This document shows, one piece after another, positions 30,055 to 40,501 of a DNA stretch of 64,000 bases; position 1 is the stretch's first letter, and each line of letters opens with the position of its first letter. The translations under genes and the position numbers were made by a program. Source of the DNA: Hyphomicrobiales bacterium (GTDB lineage: Bacteria > Pseudomonadota > Alphaproteobacteria > Rhizobiales > Xanthobacteraceae); NCBI GenBank assembly GCA_017305665.1, contig JAFKKH010000017.1, forward strand, positions 186,001 through 250,000, written 5' to 3'. The notes beneath the pieces are model-generated. The model saw nothing but the letters and a program-made list of their open reading frames with translations. It ran no database searches and was not told where the DNA came from.

Positions 30055-31260
30055 ATGATCCCTGAACTTGCTCCCGGCGCCATGGCCGGTCTCCGCGTCA
30101 TTGACTTGTCGCGCGTGCTCGGCGGCCCGTACTGCACGCAAATTCTCGCAGACCACGGTGCAGATGTCGTCAAGGTGGAACCGCCGGCCGGCGACGAAAC
30201 ACGCGACTGGGGTCCTCCGTTCCATGAGGACGACGCGGCCTATTTCATCGGCACCAACCGCAACAAGCGCTCGATCGGCCTCGACCTCGCGACCGAAGGC
30301 GGGCGCGCGGTGCTGATGACCATGCTCGAGACCGCCGACGTGCTGATCGAGAACTTCAAGCCGGGCACGCTCGACAAATGGGGCATCGGCAACGCCTACC
30401 TGCGCGAAAAATTTCCGCAGCTGGTTCATTGCCGGATTTCGGGCTTCGGCGCTGACGGTCCGCATGGCGGTCATCCCGGCTATGACGCCATCGTGCAGGC
30501 CATGACCGGCATGATGGCGGCGACGGGATCGCCCTCGAGCGGCCCGACCCGCATCGGCGTCGCGCTGGTCGACATCACGACCGGACTCTATGCGACGGTC
30601 GGCATCCTGATGGCGCTGTCCGAGCGCGCCCGCTCCGGCCAGGGGCAGTTTCTGGAGACGACGCTGTTCGAAACCGGCCTCGCCATCATGCATCCCCACA
30701 CGGCGAACTTCTTCTTCACCGGCAAGCCGCCCGCGCTTACCGGCAACGAGCATCCGAACCTCGTGCCCTACGCGGTATTCCCGGCGCGCGACGGCAACCT
30801 GTTCATGGGTGTCGGCAACGACGGCACCTTCCGAAAACTGTGCCGCGAACTCGGACGGCCGGAACTCGGCACCGATCCGCGCTTCGCGCGCAACCGCGAC
30901 CGCGTCGCCAATCGCGACGCGCTACGCGCCGAACTGGTCGGCATCCTGAAGGATCATGACGTCGAGCCGTTGTGCCGCCGCCTGCTCGCCTCGGGGTTGC
31001 CCGCGGGGCCGGTGCAGGGAATCGACACGGCGCTTAAGAGCGAGCACGTCAAGCATCGCGGCGATATCATCGAAAAGGACTGGTACAAGGGCGTCGCATC
31101 GCCGATCCGGTTCGATCGCACCAAGGCGAGCCTGCGTCGCGTGCCGCCGAAATTCAGCCAGGACACGCGCGCGGTGCTGGAAGAATACGGCTACTCCAAG
31201 CAGCAGATCGACGATCTGATCGCGCAAGCCGTGGTCTGCGGCCCGGAGCGGCGGCGATAG
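30055..31260 (+). CDS. CaiB/BaiF family (class III) CoA-transferase
   Basis: This 401-residue family III CoA-transferase moves CoA between carboxylic acids. The N-terminal GLRVIDLSRVLGGPYC, DHGADVVKVEPP and NRNKRSIGLDL blocks are diagnostic. The catalytic Asp is expected in GYDAIVQAMTG. The substrate (formyl-, crotonobetainyl- or other acyl-CoA) cannot be read from sequence, and no neighbouring acyl-CoA dehydrogenase narrows it. It starts after tRNA-Ala and is separate from the ugp operon. Confidence 0.92.
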   Translation: MIPELAPGAMAGLRVIDLSRVLGGPYCTQILADHGADVVKVEPPAGDETRDWGPPFHEDDAAYFIGTNRNKRSIGLDLATEGGRAVLMTMLETADVLIENFKPGTLDKWGIGNAYLREKFPQLVHCRISGFGADGPHGGHPGYDAIVQAMTGMMAATGSPSSGPTRIGVALVDITTGLYATVGILMALSERARSGQGQFLETTLFETGLAIMHPHTANFFFTGKPPALTGNEHPNLVPYAVFPARDGNLFMGVGNDGTFRKLCRELGRPELGTDPRFARNRDRVANRDALRAELVGILKDHDVEPLCRRLLASGLPAGPVQGIDTALKSEHVKHRGDIIEKDWYKGVASPIRFDRTKASLRRVPPKFSQDTRAVLEEYGYSKQQIDDLIAQAVVCGPERRR

Positions 31261-31643
31261 GCCGCCCCATCGGGCTTCCTTGCGCGTGTTGACGCCGTCT
31301 CGTTCGGACAGGCACCTTGTTAGACTTTCGGACGTCAACCAAGAGACGGCGCACCCGACGCCGTCTCAAAACCCCTGCAAGCCTGGCCATGGCCGGCATC
31401 ACTATCGGCTGGCTCTCCGCCCGGGGAGCCTTCATAATTGTGCATAATTACGCTTTGGCGGTCTCCGGCTGCGGAGCCGCGCCCGAAAACGCATGAAACC
31501 TAAGTCGAGGGCCGGTCCCTGATTTTGCCCTTCCCTTCGATCGGGTTTCCCCGCTATCGTCCGCTTTCACTTGCACGGTCATTTATACGTCATCCAGCGC
31601 TGCTATCGCGCGAAACGAAGATGACGGTCCAACCTGGAGGAAA
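31261..31643. other. 383-bp intergenic region upstream of ugpB
   Basis: No gene is supported here. A perfect 9-bp inverted repeat gagacggcg/cgccgtctc (31343-31351 with 31359-31367) has a third partial copy gacgccgtctc at 31291-31301. A second hairpin ggtctccg/cggagcc lies near 31461-31481. An AT-rich island containing cataattgtgcataatta (31434-31451) may be a promoter or operator for the transporter operon. Confidence 0.5.
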
Positions 31644-32963
31644 ATGATGGCTATTCGACAATTTGGCAGCGCTGCGGCAGTCGCCGCGCTTTTGGCGCTG
31701 GCAACCCCCGCGCACGCTGTGACGGAGATCAATTGGTGGCACGCGATGACCGGTGCCAACAATGACGTCATCGTCAAGCTGGCGAACGATTTCAACGCTT
31801 CGCAGAAGGACTACAAGGTCGTCCCGACCTACAAGGGCGGCTATGCCGACACCATGAATGCCGGTATCGCGGCATTCCGCGCCGGCAATGCCCCGGCGAT
31901 CATGCAGGTGTTCGAGGTCGGCACCGCCACCATGATGGCGGCGACCGGCGCGGTGAAGCCGGTTTACAAGCTGATGCAGGAGACCGGCGAGAAGTTCGAT
32001 CCGCAGGCCTACCTGCCCACGATCACCGGCTACTACTCGACCTCCAAGGGCGAGATGCTGTCGTTCCCCTTCAACTCGTCCTCGACGGTGATGTGGATCA
32101 ACCTCGACGCGCTGAAGAAGGCCAACATCGCGGAGATTCCGAAGACTTGGCCGCAGGTGTTCGAGGACGCCAAGAAGCTGAAGGCCGCCGGCTACACCAC
32201 CTGCGGGTTTTCCAATGCGTGGGCGACCTGGGTGAACCTCGAGCAGCTCTCGGCCTGGCACAACGTACCGCTCGCCACCAAGGCCAACGGTCTCGACGGT
32301 TTCGACACCAAGCTCGAGTTCAACGGACCGGTACAGGTTCGTCACCTGCAGAACCTGATCGATCTGCAGAAGGACAAGACCTACGACTACTCGGGCCGCA
32401 CCAACACCGGCGAAGGTCGCTTCACGTCGGGCGAATGCCCGATCTTCCTGACCTCGTCCGGCTTCTTCGGCAACGTTCAGAAGCAGGCCAAGTTCAAGTG
32501 GACCAACGCACCGATGCCCTACTATCCGGACGTCAAGGGTGCTCCGCAGAACTCGATCATCGGCGGCGCGTCGCTTTGGGTGATGGGTGGCCAGTCGCCT
32601 GAAGTCTACAAGGGCGTCGCCAAGTTCCTCGCCTTCCTCTCGGATACCGACCGTCAGGTCTACATCCACAAGGCGTCGGGCTATCTGCCGATCACCAAGG
32701 CCGCCTATGCCAAGGCCAAGGCGGAGGGCTTCTATAAGGATCAGCCTTATCTCGAAACGCCGCTGCTCGAGCTCACCAACAAGCCGCCGACGGAAAATTC
32801 ACGCGGCCTGCGCCTCGGCAACATGGTGCAGCTCCGCGACGTCTGGGCCGAGGAGATCGAACAGGCGCTCGCCGGCAAGAAGACCGCCAAGGAAGCGCTG
32901 GACGCGGCTGTCGAACGCGGCAACGTCATGCTGCGGCAGTTCGAAAAGACCAACGTCCACTAA
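31644..32963 (+). CDS. ugpB: Glycerol-3-phosphate-type ABC transporter substrate-binding protein
   Basis: This 439-residue periplasmic binding protein has a Sec signal ending ATPAHA (about residue 25). The mature protein begins with EINWWHAMTGANND, typical of UgpB, and the core matches family 1 extracellular solute-binding proteins. UgpB binds sn-glycerol-3-phosphate and glycerophosphodiesters. The start is supported by a strong cctggagg site. It heads the ugpBAEC operon, and a hairpin after the stop probably lowers expression of the membrane genes relative to the binding protein. Confidence 0.92.
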   Translation: MMAIRQFGSAAAVAALLALATPAHAVTEINWWHAMTGANNDVIVKLANDFNASQKDYKVVPTYKGGYADTMNAGIAAFRAGNAPAIMQVFEVGTATMMAATGAVKPVYKLMQETGEKFDPQAYLPTITGYYSTSKGEMLSFPFNSSSTVMWINLDALKKANIAEIPKTWPQVFEDAKKLKAAGYTTCGFSNAWATWVNLEQLSAWHNVPLATKANGLDGFDTKLEFNGPVQVRHLQNLIDLQKDKTYDYSGRTNTGEGRFTSGECPIFLTSSGFFGNVQKQAKFKWTNAPMPYYPDVKGAPQNSIIGGASLWVMGGQSPEVYKGVAKFLAFLSDTDRQVYIHKASGYLPITKAAYAKAKAEGFYKDQPYLETPLLELTNKPPTENSRGLRLGNMVQLRDVWAEEIEQALAGKKTAKEALDAAVERGNVMLRQFEKTNVH

Positions 32964-32977
32964 AGATACATGACGTG

Positions 32978-33013
32978 AAATGGATCGCCGGAGTTGCTCC
33001 GGCGGTCCATTTT
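32978..33013 (+). terminator. Intercistronic hairpin / attenuator between ugpB and ugpA
   Basis: A long stem aaatgga + cgccggag pairs ctccggcg + tccattt (32978-32993 with 32997-33012), with one small internal loop and a 3-nt loop, followed by only a short T tract. Such structures after binding-protein genes typically stabilise the upstream mRNA and partly terminate transcription. Confidence 0.7.
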
Positions 33014-33066
33014 GCTGCAAAAATACTGTGTGCGGGCCGTCCGCGCGCATGACGACCCGGGGGTCC

Positions 33067-33948
33067 ATGCAGAAGCAAACCGTTTTCCAGTCACGTCTGC
33101 TGCCTTACCTGCTGGTTGCGCCGCAGCTCGCTGTGGTGCTGATCTTTTTCTACTGGCCCGCCGTACAGGCGGTGATTCAATCGTTCCTGGTGCAGGATGC
33201 CTTCGGGCTATCGACCACGTTCGTCTGGTTCGACAACTACCGCGATCTGCTCGCTGAGCCCGGCTATTTCAATGCCATCGTCCGCACCTTCGTTTTCTCG
33301 TTCCTGATCGCGCTGTCGTCGCTGTCGGCCGCGCTGCTGCTCGCCGTAATGGCCGACAAGCCGCTGCGCGCCGGCCCGTTCTACCGCACGATGCTGATCT
33401 GGCCCTATGCGATCGCCCCGCCCGTGGTCGGCGTGCTCTGGGTCTTCATGCTCAATCCGTCGCTCGGCATCCTCGCCCACGGATTGCGCGCCATGGGCTT
33501 CGACTGGAATCCGTTGCTGGATGGCACGCAGGCCGCAGGCCTCATCATCCTCGCGGCAGCATGGAAGCAGATTTCGTACAACTTCCTGTTTTTCCTCGCC
33601 GGGCTTCAGGCGATCCCGTCGAGTGTCATCGAGGCCGCCGCGATCGACGGCGCCCGGCCCGCGCGACGATTCTGGACCATCATCTTCCCGCTGCTGTCGC
33701 CGACGATCTTCTTCCTGATCGTCGTCAACATCGTCTACGCCTTCTTCGACACCTTCGGCATCATCGACACCATGACCCGCGGCGGTCCGGCGAAGGCGAC
33801 CGAGACGCTGGTCTACAAGGTCTATCAGGACGGCCTGCTCGGCGGTAATCTCGGCGGCTCGGCGGCGCAATCGGTGATCCTGATGGTCATCGTGATCGGA
33901 CTGACCGCCATCCAGTTCCGCTTCGTCGAACGCAAGGTGAATTACTGA
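33067..33948 (+). CDS. ugpA: Glycerol-3-phosphate ABC transporter permease UgpA
   Basis: This 293-residue permease has six predicted membrane helices. The cytoplasmic EAA loop, [15 protein letters not shown], contacts the ATPase. The start [16 protein letters not shown] at 33067 fits the family. The frame extends to 32980 but includes the intercistronic hairpin, so that start is rejected. The stop overlaps the ugpE start (TGATG). Confidence 0.93.
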   Translation: MQKQTVFQSRLLPYLLVAPQLAVVLIFFYWPAVQAVIQSFLVQDAFGLSTTFVWFDNYRDLLAEPGYFNAIVRTFVFSFLIALSSLSAALLLAVMADKPLRAGPFYRTMLIWPYAIAPPVVGVLWVFMLNPSLGILAHGLRAMGFDWNPLLDGTQAAGLIILAAAWKQISYNFLFFLAGLQAIPSSVIEAAAIDGARPARRFWTIIFPLLSPTIFFLIVVNIVYAFFDTFGIIDTMTRGGPAKATETLVYKVYQDGLLGGNLGGSAAQSVILMVIVIGLTAIQFRFVERKVNY

Positions 33949-34796
33949 TGGTCGAGCGTCAGAAATTCGGCAACCTGATCCCGCACGTCATCCTCTGCAT
34001 CGGCGTGCTGATCGTTGCATTTCCGATCTACATCGCCTTCGTCGCCTCGACGCAGGATACCGCCACCATCGCCAACGGCCAGATGTCGCTGTGGCCGGGA
34101 CCGCATTTCCTCGATACGTATTACAGAACGATCTTCGTCGGCTCGTCGGGCACCACGCGCGAGCCGGTGGCCATGATGATGTTCAATTCGCTGGTGATGG
34201 CGCTGATGATCGCGGTGGGCAAGATCGCAATCTCGATCATCTCGGCCTTCGCCATCGTCTATTTCCGCTTCCCGTTCCGGATGTCGATCTTCTGGCTGAT
34301 CTTCATCACGCTGATGCTGCCGGTCGAGGTGAGAATCTATCCGACCTACAAGATCGTCGCGCAATTGCACCTGCTCGACAGCTACGCCGGCCTGTCGCTG
34401 CCGCTGATCGCATCGGCCACCGCGACGCTGCTGTTCCGCCAGTTCTTCATGACCGTGCCCGATGAATTGCTGGAAGCGTCGCGCATCGACGGCGCGGGAC
34501 CGTTCCGCTTCTTCAAGGATACGCTGCTGCCGTTGTCGCGCACCAACATGGCGGCGCTGTTCGTGATCCTGTTCATCCTCGGCTGGAATCAATATCTGTG
34601 GCCGCTGCTGATCACGACCCGCGACGACATGCAGACCATCCAGACCGGCATCCGCAAGATGATCGCCTCGCACGACGCGCTGACCGAATGGCCGGTGGTG
34701 ATGGCGACCGCGATCCTCGCCATGCTGCCGCCGGTGTTCATCGTCGTGGCGATGCAAAAGCTGTTCGTGCGCGGACTGGTCGAGACGGAGAAATAG
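33948..34796 (+). CDS. ugpE: Glycerol-3-phosphate ABC transporter permease UgpE
   Basis: This 282-residue second permease has six predicted helices and the EAA-type motif [16 protein letters not shown]. It pairs with UgpA to form the membrane channel. Its start overlaps the ugpA stop by one base, and ugpC follows after 8 bp, so the genes are coupled. Confidence 0.93.
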   Translation: MVERQKFGNLIPHVILCIGVLIVAFPIYIAFVASTQDTATIANGQMSLWPGPHFLDTYYRTIFVGSSGTTREPVAMMMFNSLVMALMIAVGKIAISIISAFAIVYFRFPFRMSIFWLIFITLMLPVEVRIYPTYKIVAQLHLLDSYAGLSLPLIASATATLLFRQFFMTVPDELLEASRIDGAGPFRFFKDTLLPLSRTNMAALFVILFILGWNQYLWPLLITTRDDMQTIQTGIRKMIASHDALTEWPVVMATAILAMLPPVFIVVAMQKLFVRGLVETEK

Positions 34797-34804
34797 GACC
34801 TCAA

Positions 34805-35893
<1,089 letters not shown>

Positions 35894-35928
35894 CCCGAAT
35901 TCAAGGCGTTGGACAACGTTCCCGGCGT

Positions 35929-35959
35929 CTTGAACGATACGCAGATCATCGCCATATTG
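35929..35959 (+). promoter_or_regulatory. RpoH (sigma-32)-type promoter for hsp20
   Basis: cttgaac at 35929-35935 and ccatattg at 35952-35959 match the sigma-32 -35 (CTTGAA) and -10 (CCATNT-like) elements with a 17-nt spacer. It lies upstream of the ROSE-like leader of the small heat-shock gene, where a heat-shock promoter is expected. Confidence 0.65.
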
Positions 35960-35965
35960 GTTTTG

Positions 35966-36045
35966 ACCGTCCGGCAGCCGCCAGGCGGCCAAAGCGGGGT
36001 GCCGCAAGGGCCCCAATTCAAAGTCGCTTCGAGAGGACTTTGTGA
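35966..36045 (+). promoter_or_regulatory. ROSE-like RNA thermometer in the hsp20 5' UTR
   Basis: The 3' hairpin (36019-36042) pairs caaagtc-g-ct with ag-gactttg, so tcgct base-pairs with the Shine-Dalgarno agga, leaving a bulged G opposite it. This is the U(U/C)GCU-SD pairing that defines ROSE elements, known from Bradyrhizobium small heat-shock genes. GC-rich hairpins (gccgcc/ggcggc at 35977-35989; gggg...cccc at 35995-36014) precede it, as in ROSE leaders. At growth temperature the SD would be closed; heat would open it. Confidence 0.75.
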
Positions 36046-36471
36046 ATGTCTCGTGTTCCTTCGTTATCCAGTCCGTTCCTGCTGGGATTCGACGAGATTG
36101 AGCGTGCGCTCGACCGCGTCGTCAAAGGCGCCGACGGCTATCCTCCCTACAACATCGAGCGGTGCGACCGGAACAACGGTCAACCCGAACGCCTGCGGAT
36201 CACGCTGGCGGTGGCGGGGTTCACCCGCGACCAACTCGATGTGACCATTGAGGAAAATCAGCTCGTGATCCGGGGCCGGCAGCAGGACGACAAGACCCGG
36301 CAATACATTCATCGCGGCATCGCCGCGCGCCACTTCCAGCGCACCTTCGTGCTGGCGGAGGGGATGCACGTGCTGGGTGCGGACCTGAAAAACGGGCTGT
36401 TGTCCATCGATCTCGCCAGGCCAGAGCCTGAACGGGTCGTTAAGACAATCGCTATCAATGAACACGAATAA
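36046..36471 (+). CDS. Hsp20 / alpha-crystallin small heat-shock protein
   Basis: This 141-residue IbpA-type chaperone binds unfolding proteins under heat stress. Visible elements are the alpha-crystallin domain (from YNIERCDRNN to about residue 130), the conserved LKNGLLSIDL and a C-terminal IAI anchoring motif. It is preceded by a sigma-32-like promoter and a ROSE-like thermometer and is followed by a DUF1150 gene, a pairing common in Rhizobiales. Confidence 0.93.
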   Translation: MSRVPSLSSPFLLGFDEIERALDRVVKGADGYPPYNIERCDRNNGQPERLRITLAVAGFTRDQLDVTIEENQLVIRGRQQDDKTRQYIHRGIAARHFQRTFVLAEGMHVLGADLKNGLLSIDLARPEPERVVKTIAINEHE

Positions 36472-36531
36472 TGCATCTGGATGCAACAAGTAGCGGACTC
36501 GACCGCTTGGTCTACAGAAGGAGTCGAGACC

Positions 36532-36798
36532 ATGAGTGAACTGAACCTGACCCACGAACCCGAAAGCGTGTCCCCGGAGGCGCTGGCGCATCTCGGCGAA
36601 GGCCATATCGCCTACGTGAAGGAAATCCGCTCCGAGGATGTGCCGGGACTGTTCCCGCAGGCACCGCAGATCGCGCCGGGCCTGAAGCTGTTCGCGCTTC
36701 ACACCGCCAGCGGCGAGCCGATCATGCTCACCGACTCGCGCGAGGCGGCGATCGCGAACGCCTGGAGCAACGAATTGCAGGCCGTCAGCGTGCACTAA
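36532..36798 (+). CDS. DUF1150 protein
   Basis: This 88-residue small soluble protein belongs to the DUF1150 family, seen in IAYVKEIRS and [12 protein letters not shown] followed by the C-terminal [11 protein letters not shown]. Function unknown. It lies 60 bp after hsp20 in the same direction, with a gaaggag Shine-Dalgarno, so it is probably co-transcribed and heat-induced. It may assist the small heat-shock protein, which is inferred only from the conserved pairing. Confidence 0.85.
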   Translation: MSELNLTHEPESVSPEALAHLGEGHIAYVKEIRSEDVPGLFPQAPQIAPGLKLFALHTASGEPIMLTDSREAAIANAWSNELQAVSVH

Positions 36799-36830
36799 GG
36801 CACGCCTCGTCCGCATAACCGAGTTAGAGG

Positions 36831-36866
36831 AAAGCGGCGGCGCGCGGAGCGCTGCCGCTTTTTTTG
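36831..36866 (+). terminator. Rho-independent terminator after the hsp20-DUF1150 operon
   Basis: Stem aagcggc/gccgctt (36832-36838 with 36854-36860), extended by an inner GC hairpin, is followed by a T7 run. It ends the heat-shock transcript ahead of ilvD. Confidence 0.9.
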
Positions 36867-37048
36867 TTTTAAGGCCTCCTCCGGCCGCCGCGTCGCTTGC
36901 GACCGAGACGCGCATGGCATCCATTCGCGGGCCGATTTTGCGGCTACGGCGTTTGACCCATCGCCCGCGGAGAGTATGTTCGCACGTCCGCCGTCAGCGG
37001 ACCTTTATTGCCAGCACAGACGCGATCGCCGTCACCGAGGGTTTCACC

Positions 37049-38890
37049 ATGCCTGCCTATCGTTCCCGTACCTCCACCCATGGCCGCAACATGGCCGGCG
37101 CCCGCGGCCTGTGGCGCGCCACCGGCATGAAGAACGAGGACTTCGGCAAGCCGATCATCGCCGTGGTGAATTCTTTCACCCAGTTCGTGCCCGGACATGT
37201 GCATCTGCAGAACCTCGGCCAGCTCGTCGCGCGCGAGATTGAGAAGGCCGGCGGCGTCGCCAAGGAGTTCAACACCATCGCGGTCGATGACGGCATCGCC
37301 ATGGGCCATGACGGCATGCTCTACAGCCTGCCCTCGCGCGAACTGATCGCCGACAGCGTCGAATACATGGTCAACGCACACTGCGCCGACGCCATGGTCT
37401 GCATCTCGAACTGCGACAAGATCACGCCCGGCATGTTGATGGCCTCGCTGCGCATCAATATCCCCACCGTGTTCGTCTCCGGCGGACCGATGGAATCCGG
37501 CAAGGTCACCATCAAGGGCAAGGCCAAAGCCGTCGACCTGATCGACGCCATGATCGCGGCCGCCGACGACACCGTGAGCGACGCCGAAGTCGAGGTGATC
37601 GAACGTTCGGCCTGTCCGACCTGCGGCTCGTGCTCCGGCATGTTCACCGCCAATTCGATGAACTGCCTCACCGAAGCGCTCGGCCTCGCATTGCCGGGCA
37701 ACGGCTCGGTGCTCGCAACCCACGCCGACCGCAAGGGCCTGTTCGTCGAAGCCGGTCATCTGGTCGTCGACCTGGCGCGCCGCTACTACGAACAGGACGA
37801 CGCCAGCGTGCTGCCGCGCAACATCGCGAACTTCAAGGCGTTCGAGAACGCGATGACGCTCGACATTTCCATGGGCGGCTCGACCAACACCGTGCTGCAT
37901 CTGCTCGGCGCCGCCTACGAAGGCCAGGTGCCGTTTACCATGAAGGACATCGATCGCCTGTCGCGCCGCGTGCCGGTGCTGTGCAAGGTCGCGCCTTCGG
38001 TCGCGGACGTGCATCTGGAAGACGTGCATCGCGCCGGCGGCATCATGGGCATCCTCGGCGAACTCGATCGCGCCGGGCTGATCGACACCAGCTTGCCTTC
38101 GGTGCACAGCGCCTCGCTGAAGGAGGCGCTGGAGCGCTGGGACATCAAGCGCACCAAGAGCGAGAGCGTGCGCACCTTCTATCGGGCCGGCCCCGGCAAC
38201 GTGCGCACCGAACAAGCCTTCAGCCAGGACAAGCGGTTCGATGACCTCGACACCGACCGCGCCGCCGGCTGCATCCGCGACGCGGAGCATGCCTATTCGA
38301 AGGACGGCGGCCTCGCCGTGCTCTACGGCAATATCGCGCGCGACGGCTGCATTGTGAAGACGGCAGGCGTCGACGCCAGCATCCTGAAATTCTCCGGCCC
38401 CGCGCGCATCTTCGAAAGCCAGGACGCGGCTGTCGATGCCATCCTCGGCAACAAGATCAAGCCGGGCGACGTTGTCGTCATCGTCTACGAGGGACCGCGC
38501 GGCGGCCCCGGCATGCAGGAGATGCTGTATCCGACCAGCTACCTGAAATCCAAAGGCCTCGGCAAAGCCTGCGCGCTGATCACCGACGGGCGCTTCTCGG
38601 GTGGATCATCGGGCCTGTCGATCGGCCACGTGTCGCCGGAAGCCGCGGAAGGTGGCGCGATCGGCCTCGTCGAGGAAGGGGATCGCATCGAGTTCGACAT
38701 TCCGAACCGCACGGTTCATCTCGCCGTCGACGATGCCGAGATGGAGCGCCGCCGCGCGGCGATGAACGCGAAAGGCGACAAGGCGTGGAAGCCGGGCCCG
38801 CGCAAGCGGCGCGTGACGATGGCGCTGAAAGCCTACGCCGCACACGCCACCAGCGCCGCGCTCGGCGCCGTGCGTGTGGTGAAGGACTAG
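37049..38890 (+). CDS. ilvD: Dihydroxy-acid dehydratase
   Basis: This 613-residue Fe-S dehydratase makes 2-keto acids for valine, isoleucine and pantothenate synthesis. The start [20 protein letters not shown] at 37049 is the family N-terminus; the frame opens at 36914 but has no similarity there. Cluster ligands are visible in [10 protein letters not shown] and in [15 protein letters not shown]. The C-terminal [11 protein letters not shown] motif is present. Length is normal. It is transcribed alone. Confidence 0.96.
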   Translation: MPAYRSRTSTHGRNMAGARGLWRATGMKNEDFGKPIIAVVNSFTQFVPGHVHLQNLGQLVAREIEKAGGVAKEFNTIAVDDGIAMGHDGMLYSLPSRELIADSVEYMVNAHCADAMVCISNCDKITPGMLMASLRINIPTVFVSGGPMESGKVTIKGKAKAVDLIDAMIAAADDTVSDAEVEVIERSACPTCGSCSGMFTANSMNCLTEALGLALPGNGSVLATHADRKGLFVEAGHLVVDLARRYYEQDDASVLPRNIANFKAFENAMTLDISMGGSTNTVLHLLGAAYEGQVPFTMKDIDRLSRRVPVLCKVAPSVADVHLEDVHRAGGIMGILGELDRAGLIDTSLPSVHSASLKEALERWDIKRTKSESVRTFYRAGPGNVRTEQAFSQDKRFDDLDTDRAAGCIRDAEHAYSKDGGLAVLYGNIARDGCIVKTAGVDASILKFSGPARIFESQDAAVDAILGNKIKPGDVVVIVYEGPRGGPGMQEMLYPTSYLKSKGLGKACALITDGRFSGGSSGLSIGHVSPEAAEGGAIGLVEEGDRIEFDIPNRTVHLAVDDAEMERRRAAMNAKGDKAWKPGPRKRRVTMALKAYAAHATSAALGAVRVVKD

Positions 38891-38926
38891 GGCGCGCGTC
38901 TCGATTACAGGAAGTCATCCAGCATC

Positions 38927-38979
38927 ATGCGCGGGCATAGCCGCCGTTCGAAGAACGGCGGCGCCTATGACCCGCGCAT
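38927..38979. repeat. Long palindrome downstream of ilvD
   Basis: The blocks atgcgcggg-catag-ccgccgttc and gaacggcgg-ctatg-cccgcgcat (38927-38949 with 38953-38979) pair over 23 bp with two small bulges around a gaa loop. A second palindrome, gccgggtcaggcccggc (near 39008-39024), lies about 30 bp downstream. Both look like dispersed repeats of this family and may also terminate ilvD or DUF930 transcripts. Confidence 0.7.
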
Positions 38980-39059
38980 CCATCTCTCTTCAAGAAAATG
39001 ATGGATGGCCGGGTCAGGCCCGGCAATGACGATCGGGAAACTTGCGGCGCGCAGCCAGC

Positions 39060-39461
39060 TCAATCCCACAGGCCGTATTCGGGCCACTTCGACTTCGGGA
39101 TGAGTTCGCCGACGCGATAGGTGAACGACAGCACCTTGAGATGGTCGGGCGAGCCCTTGCACGTGAACGAAAATGCGTACCACTTGCCGCCGCTGCGGAA
39201 TGCGCCGCCGCTGCCCACGATCGTGTCGCCGCGAACCCGGGGCGCCGTGATGACGTTGGCCTTGGCGCGATCGGGCCTTGGAAGCTTCTCGCTCTTGCCG
39301 ATGTGAGTGACCGCGGCAAGGTCGCAGACCTGCTCCAGACGCGTCTGCGGATCGAGTTTGCTGAGGCTCGCGATGAACCTGGAATCCGCCGCACCGGCCG
39401 ATGTCATGAAAGTGAGTGTGAGAGCAGAGATCGGCAGCAGGTATTTCGCGGACGGCATCAT
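39060..39461 (-). CDS. DUF930 secreted protein
   Basis: This 133-residue protein has a Sec signal ending SAGAADS (about residue 25). The mature part matches DUF930 through DPQTRLEQVCDLAAV, PDRAKANVI and WYAFSFTCKGSPDHL. Two Cys may form a periplasmic disulfide. Function unknown. It stands alone between ilvD and ptsN. An ATG three bases further in (39458) is an equally good start. Confidence 0.8.
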   Translation of the reverse strand: MMPSAKYLLPISALTLTFMTSAGAADSRFIASLSKLDPQTRLEQVCDLAAVTHIGKSEKLPRPDRAKANVITAPRVRGDTIVGSGGAFRSGGKWYAFSFTCKGSPDHLKVLSFTYRVGELIPKSKWPEYGLWD

Positions 39462-39609
39462 GACCCCGGACGGATTTCGGACGATTGCCGTGTAGCAGCC
39501 TCGGGTGATTCGGAATAGTTACAACGTCTTCACGCGAAGCGGAGACCCGTTCGCGCCAGGAATGCGTCAAACAAGACGGCTGGGTTCAGACACTGCGAGC
39601 GGAGAACAT

Positions 39610-40071
39610 CTAGGCTGCTGTCGCCGGCGGCAGCGCCAGCACCGAATAGATCGCCTGCGCATCGCGCGAGGCGCGCAGCTTCTTGGCGATGTCCTGATCG
39701 CGCAGCAGACGCGCGATGCGCGCCAGCGCCTTGAGATGATCCGCGCCCGCGCCTTCCGGCGCCAGCAGCAGAAACATCAGATCGACCGGCTGGCCGTCCA
39801 TCGCCTCGAAATCGATCGGGCGCTCGAGCCGCGCGAACAGGCCGAAGATCTTGTCGAGCTTCGGAAGCTTGCCATGCGGAATCGCGACGCCGTAGCCGAC
39901 CGCGGTCGTGCCAAGCTTCTCACGCTGCAGCAGCACCTCGAAGATCGCGCGCTCGCTCTGCTCCGTCAATTCGGCGGCGCGCGCAGCCAACTCCTGCAGC
40001 GCCTGCTTCTTGCTGTTGACTTTCAACGCGGGAAGGATCGCCTCGGGTGCGACCAGATCAGTAATCATCAT
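39610..40071 (-). CDS. ptsN: PTS IIA-like nitrogen regulatory protein PtsN
   Basis: This 153-residue EIIA-Ntr protein accepts phosphate from NPr and signals nitrogen and potassium status. The phospho-acceptor is His66 in VAIPHGKLP. It follows hpf in the rpoN-hpf-ptsN order widespread in proteobacteria. Two large hairpins occupy the gap upstream. Confidence 0.94.
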   Translation of the reverse strand: MMITDLVAPEAILPALKVNSKKQALQELAARAAELTEQSERAIFEVLLQREKLGTTAVGYGVAIPHGKLPKLDKIFGLFARLERPIDFEAMDGQPVDLMFLLLAPEGAGADHLKALARIARLLRDQDIAKKLRASRDAQAIYSVLALPPATAA

Positions 40072-40205
40072 GTGACGTTCCGAGGTAAGTTCTGCCGAGG
40101 TGAGTTTTGCCGTCAGGTTGCGGAAGAGACTTCAGACAAACAGCAACAAGCGTGAGAACACATACGGGCGAAGGCACATGGCTTGCGGTTCGAAACCGCC
40201 CCGGC

Positions 40206-40283
40206 CTGGTGTGGTGGTTCAGAAGTTCGCTCCATTTTCTCTGCGCGTTCTCCAAGCGAACTTCTGAACCTAAACCACACCAG
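40206..40283. repeat. Long hairpin 1 between ptsN and hpf
   Basis: Arms 40206-40231 and 40255-40283 pair over 25 bp: nine from ctggtgtgg/ccacaccag and sixteen from ggttcagaagttcgct and its complement, interrupted by one asymmetric internal loop. The apical loop is 23 nt. The inner block gaagttcgc is shared with hairpin 2. Confidence 0.9.
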
Positions 40284-40296
40284 ATCCATAAGTCTG

Positions 40297-40371
40297 CCAG
40301 TGTCCTGTCGAATCCGAAGTTCGCTACAAGGCTGCTGCACAATGAGGCGAACTTCGGATTCGGGACACTGG
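40297..40371. repeat. Long hairpin 2 between ptsN and hpf
   Basis: Arms 40297-40324 and 40347-40371 pair over about 25 bp: ccagtgtcc/ggacactgg and cgaatccgaagttcgc with its complement, interrupted by a 3-nt bulge. Its architecture copies hairpin 1, with a different outer sequence and the same inner gaagttcgc. Confidence 0.9.
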
Positions 40372-40501
40372 ATGACCGGGGCTTATAGTCTAGCGCAAGA
40401 CGAATGCCAATTCTGAAACTTTCGTCCTAATCGGGGGAAAACTCGCTCCGAAAGGCCGCGGACCATAGGGAGGACGCTGCGGCGCGTCAATGGCGGCGAC
40501 G

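Larger units (their letters stand above)
40072..40501. other. 430-bp intergenic region between hpf and ptsN
   Basis: No gene is supported. The region contains a gcggttcgaaaccgc palindrome near 40184-40198 and two long tandem inverted repeats annotated separately. Small frames within it merely translate the palindromes on both strands. Confidence 0.7.
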
